The translations under genes and the position numbers were made by a program. From Kibdelosporangium sp040675465 (GTDB taxonomy: Bacteria > Actinomycetota > Actinomycetes > Mycobacteriales > Pseudonocardiaceae): 64,000 bases of DNA. The notes under the pieces are model-generated. The model did not search any database. It was not told the DNA's origin and saw nothing but the letters and a program-made list of their open reading frames with translations. The DNA lies in assembly GCF_040675465.1 (NCBI RefSeq), contig NZ_JBFAPA010000018.1, positions 124,001 to 188,000 on the forward strand. The letters are read 5' to 3'. Below are positions 1 to 8,195 of this stretch, piece by piece (position 1 is the first letter of the stretch; the number at the start of each line of letters is the position of its first letter).

Positions 1-1
1 C

Positions 2-106
2 CCCAAGATCCGCATCCACAAGTTCAAGAACAAGACCGGCTACCACAAGCGGCAGGGTCACCGTCAGAAGCTGACCCGCGTCGAGGTCACCGGCATCACC
101 AAGTAA
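2..106 (+). CDS. rplU: 50S ribosomal protein L21, C-terminal part
   Basis: The last 34 codons of L21, a structural protein of the large ribosomal subunit; the start lies outside the window. The frame opens at base 2 and ends with TAA, giving a basic tail (YHKRQGHRQ, then VTGITK) typical of the L21 C-terminus. It sits 14 bp before rpmA, the near-universal rplU-rpmA pairing, and obgE follows further downstream. The identity rests on this tail and the neighbour, so it is firm although only a third of the protein is visible. Confidence 0.93.
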   Translation, partial: PKIRIHKFKNKTGYHKRQGHRQKLTRVEVTGITK

Positions 107-120
107 GGACCTGACCAGCC

Positions 121-396
121 ATGGCACACAAAAAGGGCGCATCGAGCTCCCGCAACGGCCGTGACTCCAACCCGCAGTACCTCGGAGTCAAGCGGTTCGG
201 CGGCCAGGTGGTGAAGGCCGGTGAGATCCTGATCCGCCAGCGCGGCACCAAGTTCCACCCGGGCGTGAACGTCGGCCGCGGCAAGGACGACACCCTGTTC
301 GCCCTCGCCCCGGGCGCGGTCCAGTTCGGTGCCAAGCGCGGCCGCAAGACCGTCAACATCGTCCCGGTTGAGGCCCCCGCCGAGGCCTCTGCCTGA
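121..396 (+). CDS. rpmA: 50S ribosomal protein L27
   Basis: A 91-residue L27, a large-subunit protein whose N-terminus reaches toward the peptidyl-transferase centre. It starts directly with MAHKKGASSSRNGRDS, the mature-type N-terminus, with no cleavable Firmicute-like extension. The ATG lies 14 bp after the rplU stop with the purine-rich AAGGA as ribosome binding site. The C-terminal tail is Ala/Glu-rich (VEAPAEASA), as is common in actinobacteria. A strong hairpin follows, so rplU-rpmA is probably one transcript that ends before the repeat region and obgE. Confidence 0.98.
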   Translation: MAHKKGASSSRNGRDSNPQYLGVKRFGGQVVKAGEILIRQRGTKFHPGVNVGRGKDDTLFALAPGAVQFGAKRGRKTVNIVPVEAPAEASA

Positions 397-406
397 CACA
401 CACCTC

Positions 407-446
407 CTGAGGGGCGGGCCGATCACCACACCGGCCCGCCCCTCAG
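407..446 (+). terminator. Terminator hairpin after rpmA
   Basis: Perfect 15-bp inverted repeat (407-421 paired with 432-446, arm CTGAGGGGCGGGCCG) with a 10-nt loop, eleven bases after the rpmA stop. There is no strong U tract, as is usual for high-GC actinobacterial terminators. Confidence 0.8.
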
Positions 447-893
447 TCTGTCCACCCCCACCAGAGGCCCCCGTGGGCCCGACCCTCGCGCACCCACCGC
501 GACCCCAGGTCCCACCCAAGCCGTCAACCGCGACCGGGCGAACCCCGGCCACGACGGACCTCAGCCGACAACCGGGCAGGTACTCCGACCGTCGACCACG
601 GTCAGACCAACCACAGTCCACAACCGGGCCGCGTCGAGCCGAGCCGCCGCCCGACCTGACCGATCCGGCCGTCGACCACACCCAGGTGGGCCTCAGGTCA
701 GGACCAATTCGCGGAAGCAGCGCCGACACGACCGGCTGTCGATCACGGCCGGACCAGGCACAAGCCACAACGCAACCGGTGGGCTCGCTCGGACAGGACC
801 TAGCTGTCGACGGCGGTCGGACAGCCGCAAGTTACGGCTCAGGGTTTGGCGTCGAGACGAGCTGGCTGTCGGGCGCAGGTGGGCCAGCAGAGG

Positions 894-1469
894 GTCGCGG
901 CTCAATCGGTGGGTCGGCGGCGAGACGGCCTGGCTATCGGCCGCGGTCGGGCTAGCGGCAGNNNNNNNNNNNNNNNNNNNNNNNNNNNNNNNNNNNNNNN
1001 NNNNNNNNNNNNNNNNNNNNNNNNNNNNNNNNNNNNNNNNNNNNNNNNNNNNNNNNNNNNNGTGGCGACTCGACCGGTGGGTTGGCGGCGAGAGGGCTTG
1101 GCTGGTGGTCATCGGTGGGTTGGCGGCAGGTGGCGACTCGACCGGTGGGTTGGCGGCGAGAGGGCTTGGCTGGTGGTCATCGGTAGGTTGGCGGCAGGTG
1201 GCGACTCGACCGGTGGGTTGGCGGCGAGAGGGCTTGGCTGGTGGTCATCGGTGGGTTGGCGGCAGGTGGCGACTCGACCGGTGGGTTGGCGGTGGGACGG
1301 CTTGGCTGGTGGTCATCGGTAGGTTGGCGGCAGGTGGCGACTCGACCGGTGGGTCGGTGGCGAGAGGCCTTGGCTGGTGGTCACCGGCGGGTTGGCGGCA
1401 CGTGGCGACTCAATCGCGGGTTGGCAGTGAGACGACTTGGCTGTCGGTCACGGTCATGCTGGAGCCGAG
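894..1469. repeat. Nested 68-bp tandem repeat array
   Basis: Units begin with GTGGCGACTC at 1062, 1130, 1198, 1266, 1334 and (diverged) 1402, exactly 68 bp apart. A diverged unit occupies 894-961, immediately left of the gap. Each unit contains CGGTGGGTTGGCGGC twice (unit positions 14-28 and 52-66), so the array alternates 38- and 30-bp spacings of one 15-mer. Older copies are detectable outside: the core GCTGTC/GCTATC recurs at 735, 803, 865 and 933, and a further worn copy starts near 1525. Central units are most alike, which suggests recent expansion from the middle. Confidence 0.93.
962..1061. other. Assembly gap (100 N)
   Basis: Exactly 100 N bases, a conventional placeholder of unknown true length. 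The left flank ends at the last base of a 68-bp unit and the right flank begins at the first base of the next, so the missing sequence is very likely more copies of the repeat. Confidence 0.97.
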
Positions 1470-1998
1470 ATCCTCTTGGCGGCTGATCACCGAGTCCGCG
1501 ACCGCCCCACAGCGCTGTGAGCAGGTCATGACTCAACCGGTGGGTTGGCGGTGGCACGACTTGGCTGTTGATCATGGCTGGCAGCCGCGATCAAGACCTA
1601 GGCCGGTAGGTTGGTGCGGGCACGAGATGGTGGGCCGCGCTGTGAGCAGCCGTGGTGCAGCAATGCTGGACTGCTATCGCCGGACGGTTGGCAGTAGCCC
1701 AAGCGACAATGCCATCGCCATGCCCTCGCAGTCCTCAGCATGCAGCACGGCGGCGGGGTAGAGCATGCGGTCTGACGTGGTGCAAACCACAGCCACCGCC
1801 CTGGTGGCGATTGCCGCCATATCGCCTGTGTCGAGTGCGCAAGGCGCTGTGGCCGACACGGACCGGACTCGGCCCGTTGTTGGGCAGCCGGTTGATGGGC
1901 AGGTGGGCTGGCAGGGAGCTGGCGGCGTACCCAGCGGTTGTGGGTGCGGCGGGCTGGGTGAGGTGTTGGCTTGATCGCGAGTGTGGATGTGGAGGAAT

Positions 1999-2031
1999 GG
2001 GGAGTGTGGGTTTGGGGTTGCGGATGGGTGG
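1999..2031 (+). other. G-quadruplex-like motif upstream of obgE
   Basis: Five G runs on the + strand (1999-2002, 2008-2010, 2014-2017, 2025-2027, 2029-2031) with loops of 1-8 nt, about 110 nt before the obgE start. It would lie in the obgE leader RNA if transcription begins upstream. Motif only; no function is shown. Confidence 0.4.
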
Positions 2032-2142
2032 GTGGTGTTGGGCCTGGTCGGTGGGTCGGGTCCGTGGGGCCGGGCTGCGTGAGCTGGGGCCCGTTACCCT
2101 TTGAACTGCAGTAGTCGCGTCTGTCGAAGAGAGGAAGCCGCC

Positions 2143-3585
2143 GTGTCCCGTTTCGTCGACCGTGTGGTGATCCATGTCGCCGCCGGTGACGGCGGCAACG
2201 GTTGTGCCTCCGTCCATCGTGAGAAGTACAAGCCGCTGGGTGGCCCGGATGGTGGCAATGGCGGCAATGGGGGCGATGTCGTCCTCGTCGTCGACCCCAA
2301 CGTGCACACCCTGCTCGACTTCCACTTCCGCCCGAATGCCGCGGGTGGCAACGGCAAGCAGGGCCAAGGCGCCAACCGTGACGGCGCCAACGGCACGGAC
2401 CTTGAGCTGAAGGTGCCCGACGGCACCGTGGTCATGTCCGAGGACGGCGAGATCATCGCCGACCTGGTCGGGGCCGGCACCCGCTTCATCGCGGCCGCCG
2501 GTGGCCGCGGTGGGCTGGGCAACGCCGCACTCGCGTCCAAGGCGCGCAGGGCGCCCGGGTTCGCCCTGCTCGGCGAGCCGGGGGAGCGGCTCGACCTGGT
2601 CCTTGAGGTCCGCTCGGTCGCGGATGTCGGCCTGGTCGGCTTCCCGTCGGCGGGCAAGTCGTCGCTGATCGCGGTGATGTCTGCGGCCCGCCCGAAGATC
2701 GCCGACTACCCGTTCACCACGCTCGTGCCGAACCTGGGCGTGATCACCGCCGGGGACCACGTGTTCACCATGGCGGACGTGCCCGGCCTGATCCCCGGTG
2801 CGAGCGAGGGCAAGGGCCTCGGCCTGGACTTCCTCCGGCACATCGAGCGCTGCGCCGTGCTGGTGCACGTCGTCGACTGCGCCACCTACGAGCCCAACCG
2901 TGACCCGTTGTCCGATGTGGACGCGCTGGAGGAGGAGCTCGCCCGGTACACCCCCGCGCTGGGCGGCGACCTCGCCGAGCGCCCCAGGGTGGTCGTGCTG
3001 AACAAGGTGGACATCCCCGAGGCCCGCGACCTCGCCGAGATCGTCCGCCCGGACCTCGAGGCCCGCGGCTGGCCGGTCTTCGAGATCTCCACCGCGACCC
3101 GCGAAGGCCTGCGCGAGCTGAGCTATGCGCTGGCCGAAGTCGTCGAGGAGTACCGCGCCGCCCAGCCCGTGGTCGAGTCGACCCGGGTCGTGCTGCGGCC
3201 GACCGCCGTGGACGACAAGGGCTTCGAGGTCAACCACGACCCGGACGACGAGGAGGGCTTCATCGTCACCGGCGACCGGGTGGAGCGCTGGGTCCGGCAG
3301 ACCAACTTCGACAACGACGAAGCGGTGGGCTACCTCGGCGACCGGCTCAACCGGCTCGGTGTCGAGGACGCACTGGCGGCCATGGGTGCACAACCAGGCT
3401 GCCCGGTGACCATCGGCGCGTGGACCTTCAGCTGGGAGCCGTCCACCCCGGCCGGGATCGCCAGCGTGCTCACCGGCCGGGGCACCGACGTCCGGCTGGA
3501 ACCGAACAGCCGGATCAGCGCCGCCGACCGCAAGCTGGCCCGCCGGGTCCGCCGCGGCCTGGCCACCGACGAAGAAGACGAGTGA
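2143..3585 (+). CDS. obgE: GTPase ObgE/CgtA
   Basis: 480-residue Obg-family GTPase involved in 50S ribosome maturation and stress/cell-cycle control. The glycine-rich Obg fold occupies about residues 1-157 (GDGGNGC, GGPDGGNGGNGGDV). The G domain follows with P-loop GFPSAGKSS (166-174), DVPGLI and NKVD. The C-terminal OCT domain starts near residue 350. GTG at 2143 is preferred over the TTG at 2101: it has GAGGAA six bases upstream and gives the canonical N-terminus SRFVDRVVIHV. The usual rplU-rpmA-obgE-proB order is kept, but a long repeat region separates obgE from rpmA. Confidence 0.97.
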   Translation: MSRFVDRVVIHVAAGDGGNGCASVHREKYKPLGGPDGGNGGNGGDVVLVVDPNVHTLLDFHFRPNAAGGNGKQGQGANRDGANGTDLELKVPDGTVVMSEDGEIIADLVGAGTRFIAAAGGRGGLGNAALASKARRAPGFALLGEPGERLDLVLEVRSVADVGLVGFPSAGKSSLIAVMSAARPKIADYPFTTLVPNLGVITAGDHVFTMADVPGLIPGASEGKGLGLDFLRHIERCAVLVHVVDCATYEPNRDPLSDVDALEEELARYTPALGGDLAERPRVVVLNKVDIPEARDLAEIVRPDLEARGWPVFEISTATREGLRELSYALAEVVEEYRAAQPVVESTRVVLRPTAVDDKGFEVNHDPDDEEGFIVTGDRVERWVRQTNFDNDEAVGYLGDRLNRLGVEDALAAMGAQPGCPVTIGAWTFSWEPSTPAGIASVLTGRGTDVRLEPNSRISAADRKLARRVRRGLATDEEDE

Positions 3586-3726
3586 CCCACCGGCCATGGC
3601 CCACGGCACCAGCAGGAGCCGTCGAACGCCATGGCCGGGCACACCGAATGAGGACAATCGGGTGAAATCCCCGCTGATCGCGCCCCGTCACACCGCACCC
3701 CTCCGTACAGCATCCGGGAGCGAGCT

Positions 3727-4851
3727 GTGACGTCCCCGACCCGTAAGGCCATCGCCGAAGCCAACCGGATCGTCGTCAAGGTCGGATCGTCCTCGCTGAC
3801 CACCGCCGCCGGTGGCCTGGACCCCGCCCGGCTGGACGCCCTTGTCGACGCGCTCGCCACCCGCCGAGCCGACGGCACCCAGGTCGTCCTGGTCTCATCG
3901 GGTGCCATCGCGGCCGGTCTGGCCCCACTCGGGATCGCTCGCCGTCCCCGGGATCTCGCGACCCAGCAGGCCGCCGCCAGCGTCGGCCAGCTCGCCCTGG
4001 CGCATGCGTACGCCTCGTCGTTCGCGCGCTACTCGCTGACTGTCGGCCAGGTCCTGCTCACCGCCGACGATGTGGTCCGCCGCTCGCACTACCGCAACGC
4101 CCAGCGGACGTTCTCGAAACTGCTTGCCCTGGACACAGTCCCCGTGGTCAACGAGAACGACACCGTTGCCACCGAAGAGATCCGGTTCGGTGACAACGAC
4201 CGGCTCGCCGCCCTCGTCGCCCATCTCGTCGGTGCCGACGCGCTGTTCCTGCTGTCCGATGTGGACGGCCTCTACGACGGAGACCCGCGCGCAGGCAAGG
4301 GTGCACGCCGCATCGAGGAGGTCATCGGTGACTCCGATGTGGACGGTGTCAAGGCCGGTACCCAAGGCGCGTCCGGCCTCGGCACCGGCGGCATGGCCTC
4401 CAAGCTGTCCGCCGCCCGCCTCGCCGCCTCGGCAGGCATCCCCGTTCTCCTCGCCGCCGCGGCCCAGGCGCCGCAAGCGCTGACCTCCGCCGACGTTGGC
4501 ACCGCCTTCGCCGCCACCGGCGCCCGCCTCTCCGCCCGCCGGTTCTGGCTCGGCCACGCCGCCGGAGCCACCGGCCGCCTCTGGCTTGACGACGGTGCTG
4601 TGGCCGCTGTGGTCAACCGCCGCCGCTCACTCCTAGGTGCGGGCATCACGGCCGTGGATGGTGAGTTCGACGCGGGCGATGTCGTCGAACTCGTCGATGT
4701 CACAGGGCACGTCGTCGCCCGTGGCGTGGTTGCGTTCGACGCCGCCGAACTTCCGGCTCTCATCGGCCGGTCCACCCACGACCTGCCCGCCGAACAACGC
4801 CGCGAAGTCGTCCACGCCGACGACCTTGTCCCACTCCGCCGCCAGCAGTAG
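3727..4851 (+). CDS. proB: Glutamate 5-kinase
   Basis: 374-residue ATP-dependent kinase that phosphorylates glutamate, the first step of proline synthesis. The amino-acid-kinase domain comes first (VVKVGSSSLT near residue 17; VVNENDTVATEEIRFGDNDRLAA; LLSDVDGLYDGDPR), followed by a C-terminal PUA domain from about residue 275 (GAGITAVDGEFDAGDVVEL), the classic long bacterial form. GTG start 141 bp after obgE, the usual obgE-proB pairing. proA does not follow; the next gene is a convergent tetR whose stop lies 3 bp away. Confidence 0.97.
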   Translation: MTSPTRKAIAEANRIVVKVGSSSLTTAAGGLDPARLDALVDALATRRADGTQVVLVSSGAIAAGLAPLGIARRPRDLATQQAAASVGQLALAHAYASSFARYSLTVGQVLLTADDVVRRSHYRNAQRTFSKLLALDTVPVVNENDTVATEEIRFGDNDRLAALVAHLVGADALFLLSDVDGLYDGDPRAGKGARRIEEVIGDSDVDGVKAGTQGASGLGTGGMASKLSAARLAASAGIPVLLAAAAQAPQALTSADVGTAFAATGARLSARRFWLGHAAGATGRLWLDDGAVAAVVNRRRSLLGAGITAVDGEFDAGDVVELVDVTGHVVARGVVAFDAAELPALIGRSTHDLPAEQRREVVHADDLVPLRRQQ

Positions 4852-4854
4852 CGG

Positions 4855-5496
4855 TCAGGGCTTTTTGGTGAGGTGACCGACCAGCAAAGCCAGCTGGTCG
4901 GCGTATTTCGTGATGAAATCCGGTGAGGCGGCGTCCTCGCCGGTGATGTTGCGGACCGCCCGTGGCAGGGCAAGGCTGGCGCTGGCCGCTGCCACCAGGG
5001 CCAGCAGCAGATAGGCCGGGTCGAGGTCGTCCGGGATCTCGCCCTGTTGCTGCCTGGTGCGGATCTGCTCGACCTGGACCTGCATGAAGCGGGCTTCCGG
5101 GTCTCCGCCGGGATCGTCCTCGCCGGACATGTTCGCCCACATCATCATGCGGCCCCAGTCGCGGTCGTGCAGGGTCGTCATGACGAACTGCCGGGCCACC
5201 TCGGGCAGCGGCTGGTCCACTGTGGAGATCTCGCCGCCGGTCTCGTGCCACTGACCGGCCAGCTCCTGGAACAGCCCTTCCTTGCCGCCGAAGTAGTAGG
5301 AGATCAGCTGCTTGTTCACCCCCGCGCGGCCGGCGATGTCGCTGACGCGGGCGGCCGCGTACCCCTTGGCACCGAACTCGATCTTGGCGGCGTCGAGGAT
5401 CTTCCGCTTGGTGCGCTCCGGGTCGCGCTGCTTCTCGACCGGTGCGCGCCTGGGGTTCCGGCTGGTCTCTGGCACCCGCACAGGGTAGCCGATCAT
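4855..5496 (-). CDS. TetR/AcrR-family regulator
   Basis: About 213 residues. An N-terminal helix-turn-helix (ILDAAKIEFGAKGYAAARVSDIAGRAG, then VNKQLISYYFGGKEGLF) is followed by an all-helical ligand domain, as in one-component TetR repressors. The start is uncertain: ATG 5496, GTG 5475 and an upstream in-frame ATG at 5538 all lack a clear Shine-Dalgarno sequence. It is divergent from the FAD monooxygenase at 5594, and the 97-bp gap holds two inverted repeats overlapping a good promoter. I infer that it represses that monooxygenase and itself; the ligand is unknown. Confidence 0.88.
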   Translation of the reverse strand: MIGYPVRVPETSRNPRRAPVEKQRDPERTKRKILDAAKIEFGAKGYAAARVSDIAGRAGVNKQLISYYFGGKEGLFQELAGQWHETGGEISTVDQPLPEVARQFVMTTLHDRDWGRMMMWANMSGEDDPGGDPEARFMQVQVEQIRTRQQQGEIPDDLDPAYLLLALVAAASASLALPRAVRNITGEDAASPDFITKYADQLALLVGHLTKKP

Positions 5497-5505
5497 CGGC
5501 AGGTA

Positions 5506-5554
5506 TGACTTAGTCAAATCTAGAGTTGACACAATCAACCGATCGGATGATTAT
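5506..5554 (+). promoter_or_regulatory. Promoter with overlapping palindromic operators
   Basis: TTGACA (5526-5531), a 17-bp spacer and GATTAT (5549-5554) form a sigma-70-type promoter for the monooxygenase. The -35 box is embedded in GTTGA-N5-TCAAC (5525-5539), and a second palindrome TGACT-T-AGTCA lies at 5506-5516. This is the expected arrangement for steric repression by the divergent TetR. Confidence 0.6.
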
Positions 5555-5593
5555 TGATGCATCGCAGTCACCCCCACCACCCGAGGAGCCGAG

Positions 5594-6874
5594 ATGAAGC
5601 GCCAGTTCCATGTCGTCGTGATCGGCGGCGGCACCAGCGGGCTCTGCCTGGCCCAGGCCCTGCACAAGGCCGGAGTCAGCGTTGCCGTCTACGAGCGCAG
5701 CCGTACCCGCACCGAGCGGTTGCAGGGCTACCGCGTCCACATCAACCCGCACGGCTCGCAAGCCCTGCACGACTGCTTACCGCCGGATCTGTGGCAACGG
5801 TTCGTGGACTCGTGTGGTGTCTCCGGCACCTACGCGTTCCTCACCGAGCAGATGGACGAGCTCATCCGGATCGAGAACGACCTGACCTCGGGCGCCGACG
5901 CCGCTTCATCGCACCACTCGGCCAGCCGCATCACCCTCCACCAGGTGCTGTCGGCCGGGCTCGACGGAATCCTGCACTACGACAAGGAGTTCGAGCGATA
6001 CGAGCGGAACGCCGACGGGACCGTGACCTGCTACTTCGCCGACGGCACAACCGCGACCGGCGACGTCGTGGTGGCTGCCGACGGCGGCGGCTCCCGCGTG
6101 CGCCAGCAGTACCTCCCGCACGCGGACCGGGTGGACACCGGCATCACCGCGATCGCCGGGAAGTTCCTGCTCGACGACGAAAGCCGCAAGCTGCTGCCGG
6201 AACGGCTGCTGGACGGGCCCAACAGCGTACTGCCGCCCAAGGGCTGCCTCATGTTCTGCGCCCCGCACGACCTGGCCGACGGTCGCAACGACGAGACCTT
6301 CGAGCACGACAAGGTCCTGTTCGACAACACCACCAGCTACATCATGTGGGCCTACGCGGCGAACAGTGCCAGGTTCCCCGCCGGTCTGTCCGAACTGGAC
6401 GGTGATGGTCTGCGGGACCTGGTCGGCCGGATGATCGCCGACTGGCACCCGGGATTCCGCACCATGGTGGCCGCGTCGCCGGGCGAAGCCGTGTCGCTGC
6501 TGCCGATCCGCACCTCGGTCCCGGTGAAACAGTGGGAGACAACGAACATCACCCTGGCCGGCGACGCGATCCACAGCATGACCCCGTTCGGCGGCATCGG
6601 TGCCAACACCGCGCTGCGCGACGCGCGGCTGCTGGCGCACAACCTCATCGAGGTGGCCAACGGTGAGCGCGACCTGCTCGACGCCATCGGCGACTACGAA
6701 CGACAGATGATCGACTACGGGTTCGCTGCCGTCCGCTCGTCCATGCGCAACGCCACGCAAGCCGTCTCGGAGTCCCGGGCCGGTCGAGTCGTGTTCAAGA
6801 CTGTGCTGCGGGTGTGCTCTGCCGTGCCTGCCTTGAAACGCAAGATGTTCAGCGGGCAGGGCACCGGCAAGTAG
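5594..6874 (+). CDS. FAD-dependent aromatic-hydroxylase-type monooxygenase
   Basis: 426-residue group A flavin monooxygenase. The N-terminal Rossmann motif is VVIGGGTSG (residues 8-16), the middle DG motif reads VVAADGGGSRVR, and the second FAD motif is GDAIHSMTPFGGIGANTALRDA. These folds insert one oxygen atom into aromatic or polyketide-like substrates using NAD(P)H. ATG with GAGGAG upstream. It is divergent from a TetR regulator and converges with an MHS transporter whose stop directly abuts. A small oxidation/export module is plausible. The substrate is unknown; geranylgeranyl-reductase-like activity is a less likely alternative. Confidence 0.88.
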   Translation: MKRQFHVVVIGGGTSGLCLAQALHKAGVSVAVYERSRTRTERLQGYRVHINPHGSQALHDCLPPDLWQRFVDSCGVSGTYAFLTEQMDELIRIENDLTSGADAASSHHSASRITLHQVLSAGLDGILHYDKEFERYERNADGTVTCYFADGTTATGDVVVAADGGGSRVRQQYLPHADRVDTGITAIAGKFLLDDESRKLLPERLLDGPNSVLPPKGCLMFCAPHDLADGRNDETFEHDKVLFDNTTSYIMWAYAANSARFPAGLSELDGDGLRDLVGRMIADWHPGFRTMVAASPGEAVSLLPIRTSVPVKQWETTNITLAGDAIHSMTPFGGIGANTALRDARLLAHNLIEVANGERDLLDAIGDYERQMIDYGFAAVRSSMRNATQAVSESRAGRVVFKTVLRVCSAVPALKRKMFSGQGTGK

Positions 6875-8155
6875 TCACTTCAGCTCCATCCCCTTCGTCT
6901 CGGGCAGTGTGAGGATCACCAGGAACGCGATCACGGCCCCGCCCGCGACGTACCAGAAGAACGCAGTCGAGGCGCCGAGATCGGCCAGCCACGTGATCAG
7001 AAGTGGCGCTGTGCCACCGAAAAGCGCCACCGTCAGGTTGTACCAGGCGCCGATGCCCAGGCCGCGCAGCTCGGTCGGGAACATTTCACTCATGATCGCC
7101 GGCGCGATCGACGTGATCATCGTGTACAGCCCCAGCCCGACACAGAACACCACCAGCAGGTTGCCCAGGCCGGGCCGGACCAAAGTGGACAAGGGCACGA
7201 TCAGCAGGGCGATCGCCGCGGACCACACCAGCATCTGGGGTTTCCGGCCGAACCGGTCCGCGGCAGCGCCCATCGGGTACTGCAGCACCACGAACAACGC
7301 CGTCCCGATGGACAACGCCAGGAAGACATCGTCCGCGGTGGCCTTCCGGGAGTTGATCGCGAACGGCGTCAAGGCGCTGAAGAACGTGTAGTAGCAGAGC
7401 GTCGACAACATCGTGTAGCCGACGAGCTGCCCGACGGCCTTCGGGTGATCGCGCAAGGTCACCCACAGCGGGTTGCGGGTCTCCCGCGCCTTGTCCTTGC
7501 TCTGCTCGAAATGTGTTGTCTCGTCAATGGTCCGTCGCAGCCAGAGGCCGACCAGGCCGAGCACACCGCCGAGCAGGAACGGGATGCGCCAGCCGTAACC
7601 GGCCATCTCGGCCTTGTCGAGGATGCGGACCAGGAAGTAGCCGAGCAGGGACGCGATCAGGACGGCCGTACCGGTGGAGATGTAGAAGAACGCCGAGTAC
7701 CGGCCCCGCCGGGAGTTCGGCGCGATCTCGCCAAGGTAGGCGGACGCGTTCGACACCTCGCCGCCGAGCGAGATGCCCTGGGCGATCCGGGCGATCAGCA
7801 GCAGGACCGGGGCGAGCCAGCCCACCGCGGCGAAGGTCGGCAGCAGCCCGATCGCCAGCGAACCGCCTGCCATCAGCAGGATCGTCAGGATCATCGCGGG
7901 TTTTCGCCCTTGCACGTCGGCGAACCGGCCCAGGAGCAGGCCGCCGAGCGGGCGGAAGAAGAACGCCAGAGCGTAGGTGGCGAACGTGGCGATCAGCGAC
8001 TTGCTGTCCGGTGCGAACAGTGCGTTCGCGATGTACGTGCTGAACGTCGCGTAGACGGTCCAGTCGTACCACTCGATGGCGTTGCCGATGCTCGCGGCGA
8101 CCAGCTTGCGGATCGGCAGCCGGTGCACGACCGGCTCGGTCACCTGCTCTGACAT
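6875..8155 (-). CDS. MFS transporter, metabolite:H+ symporter type
   Basis: 426 residues from the ATG at 8155 (MSEQVTEPVVHRLPIRKL). About twelve hydrophobic segments. The family signature between TM2 and TM3 is GRFADVQGRKPAM, and the N-terminal IGNAIEWYDWTVYATFS plus the conserved region around LGGEVSNASAYLGEIAP are hallmarks of the MHS branch (proline/betaine, shikimate, 2-oxoglutarate carriers). An upstream extension to 8275 lacks family features. It converges exactly on the FAD monooxygenase and stands 40 bp downstream of the DUF6058-like gene. Organic-acid or zwitterion import is the family role; the substrate is not predictable. Confidence 0.92.
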   Translation of the reverse strand: MSEQVTEPVVHRLPIRKLVAASIGNAIEWYDWTVYATFSTYIANALFAPDSKSLIATFATYALAFFFRPLGGLLLGRFADVQGRKPAMILTILLMAGGSLAIGLLPTFAAVGWLAPVLLLIARIAQGISLGGEVSNASAYLGEIAPNSRRGRYSAFFYISTGTAVLIASLLGYFLVRILDKAEMAGYGWRIPFLLGGVLGLVGLWLRRTIDETTHFEQSKDKARETRNPLWVTLRDHPKAVGQLVGYTMLSTLCYYTFFSALTPFAINSRKATADDVFLALSIGTALFVVLQYPMGAAADRFGRKPQMLVWSAAIALLIVPLSTLVRPGLGNLLVVFCVGLGLYTMITSIAPAIMSEMFPTELRGLGIGAWYNLTVALFGGTAPLLITWLADLGASTAFFWYVAGGAVIAFLVILTLPETKGMELK

Positions 8156-8195
8156 GTATGGACTTAACCACAATGCAAGAGCGAGTAGTAGATCC

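Larger units (their letters stand above)
397..2142. other. 1.7 kb non-coding region between rpmA and obgE
   Basis: No convincing gene is present. Apart from the rpmA terminator it holds repeat-derived sequence: recognisable diverged units from about 735 to 961, an assembly gap (962-1061), five near-identical 68-bp units (1062-1401), decaying copies to about 1600, then G-rich DNA before obgE. Open frames run through it only because the repeat contains few stop triplets, and the 68-bp period shifts the frame at each unit. Confidence 0.85.

Noticed and set aside
1062..1401. CRISPR array
   Set aside because: Units are continuous with no variable spacers, and no cas genes are present.
1105..1761. 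Open frames reading GLGWWSSVGWRQVATRPVG-like repeats
   Set aside because: They arise from the 68-bp DNA repeat; because 68 is not divisible by three each unit is read in a new frame, so no protein is encoded.
1735..3657. 640-codon open frame on the minus strand opposite obgE
   Set aside because: It is the antisense shadow of obgE in GC-rich DNA; its product lacks any motif and obgE is certain.
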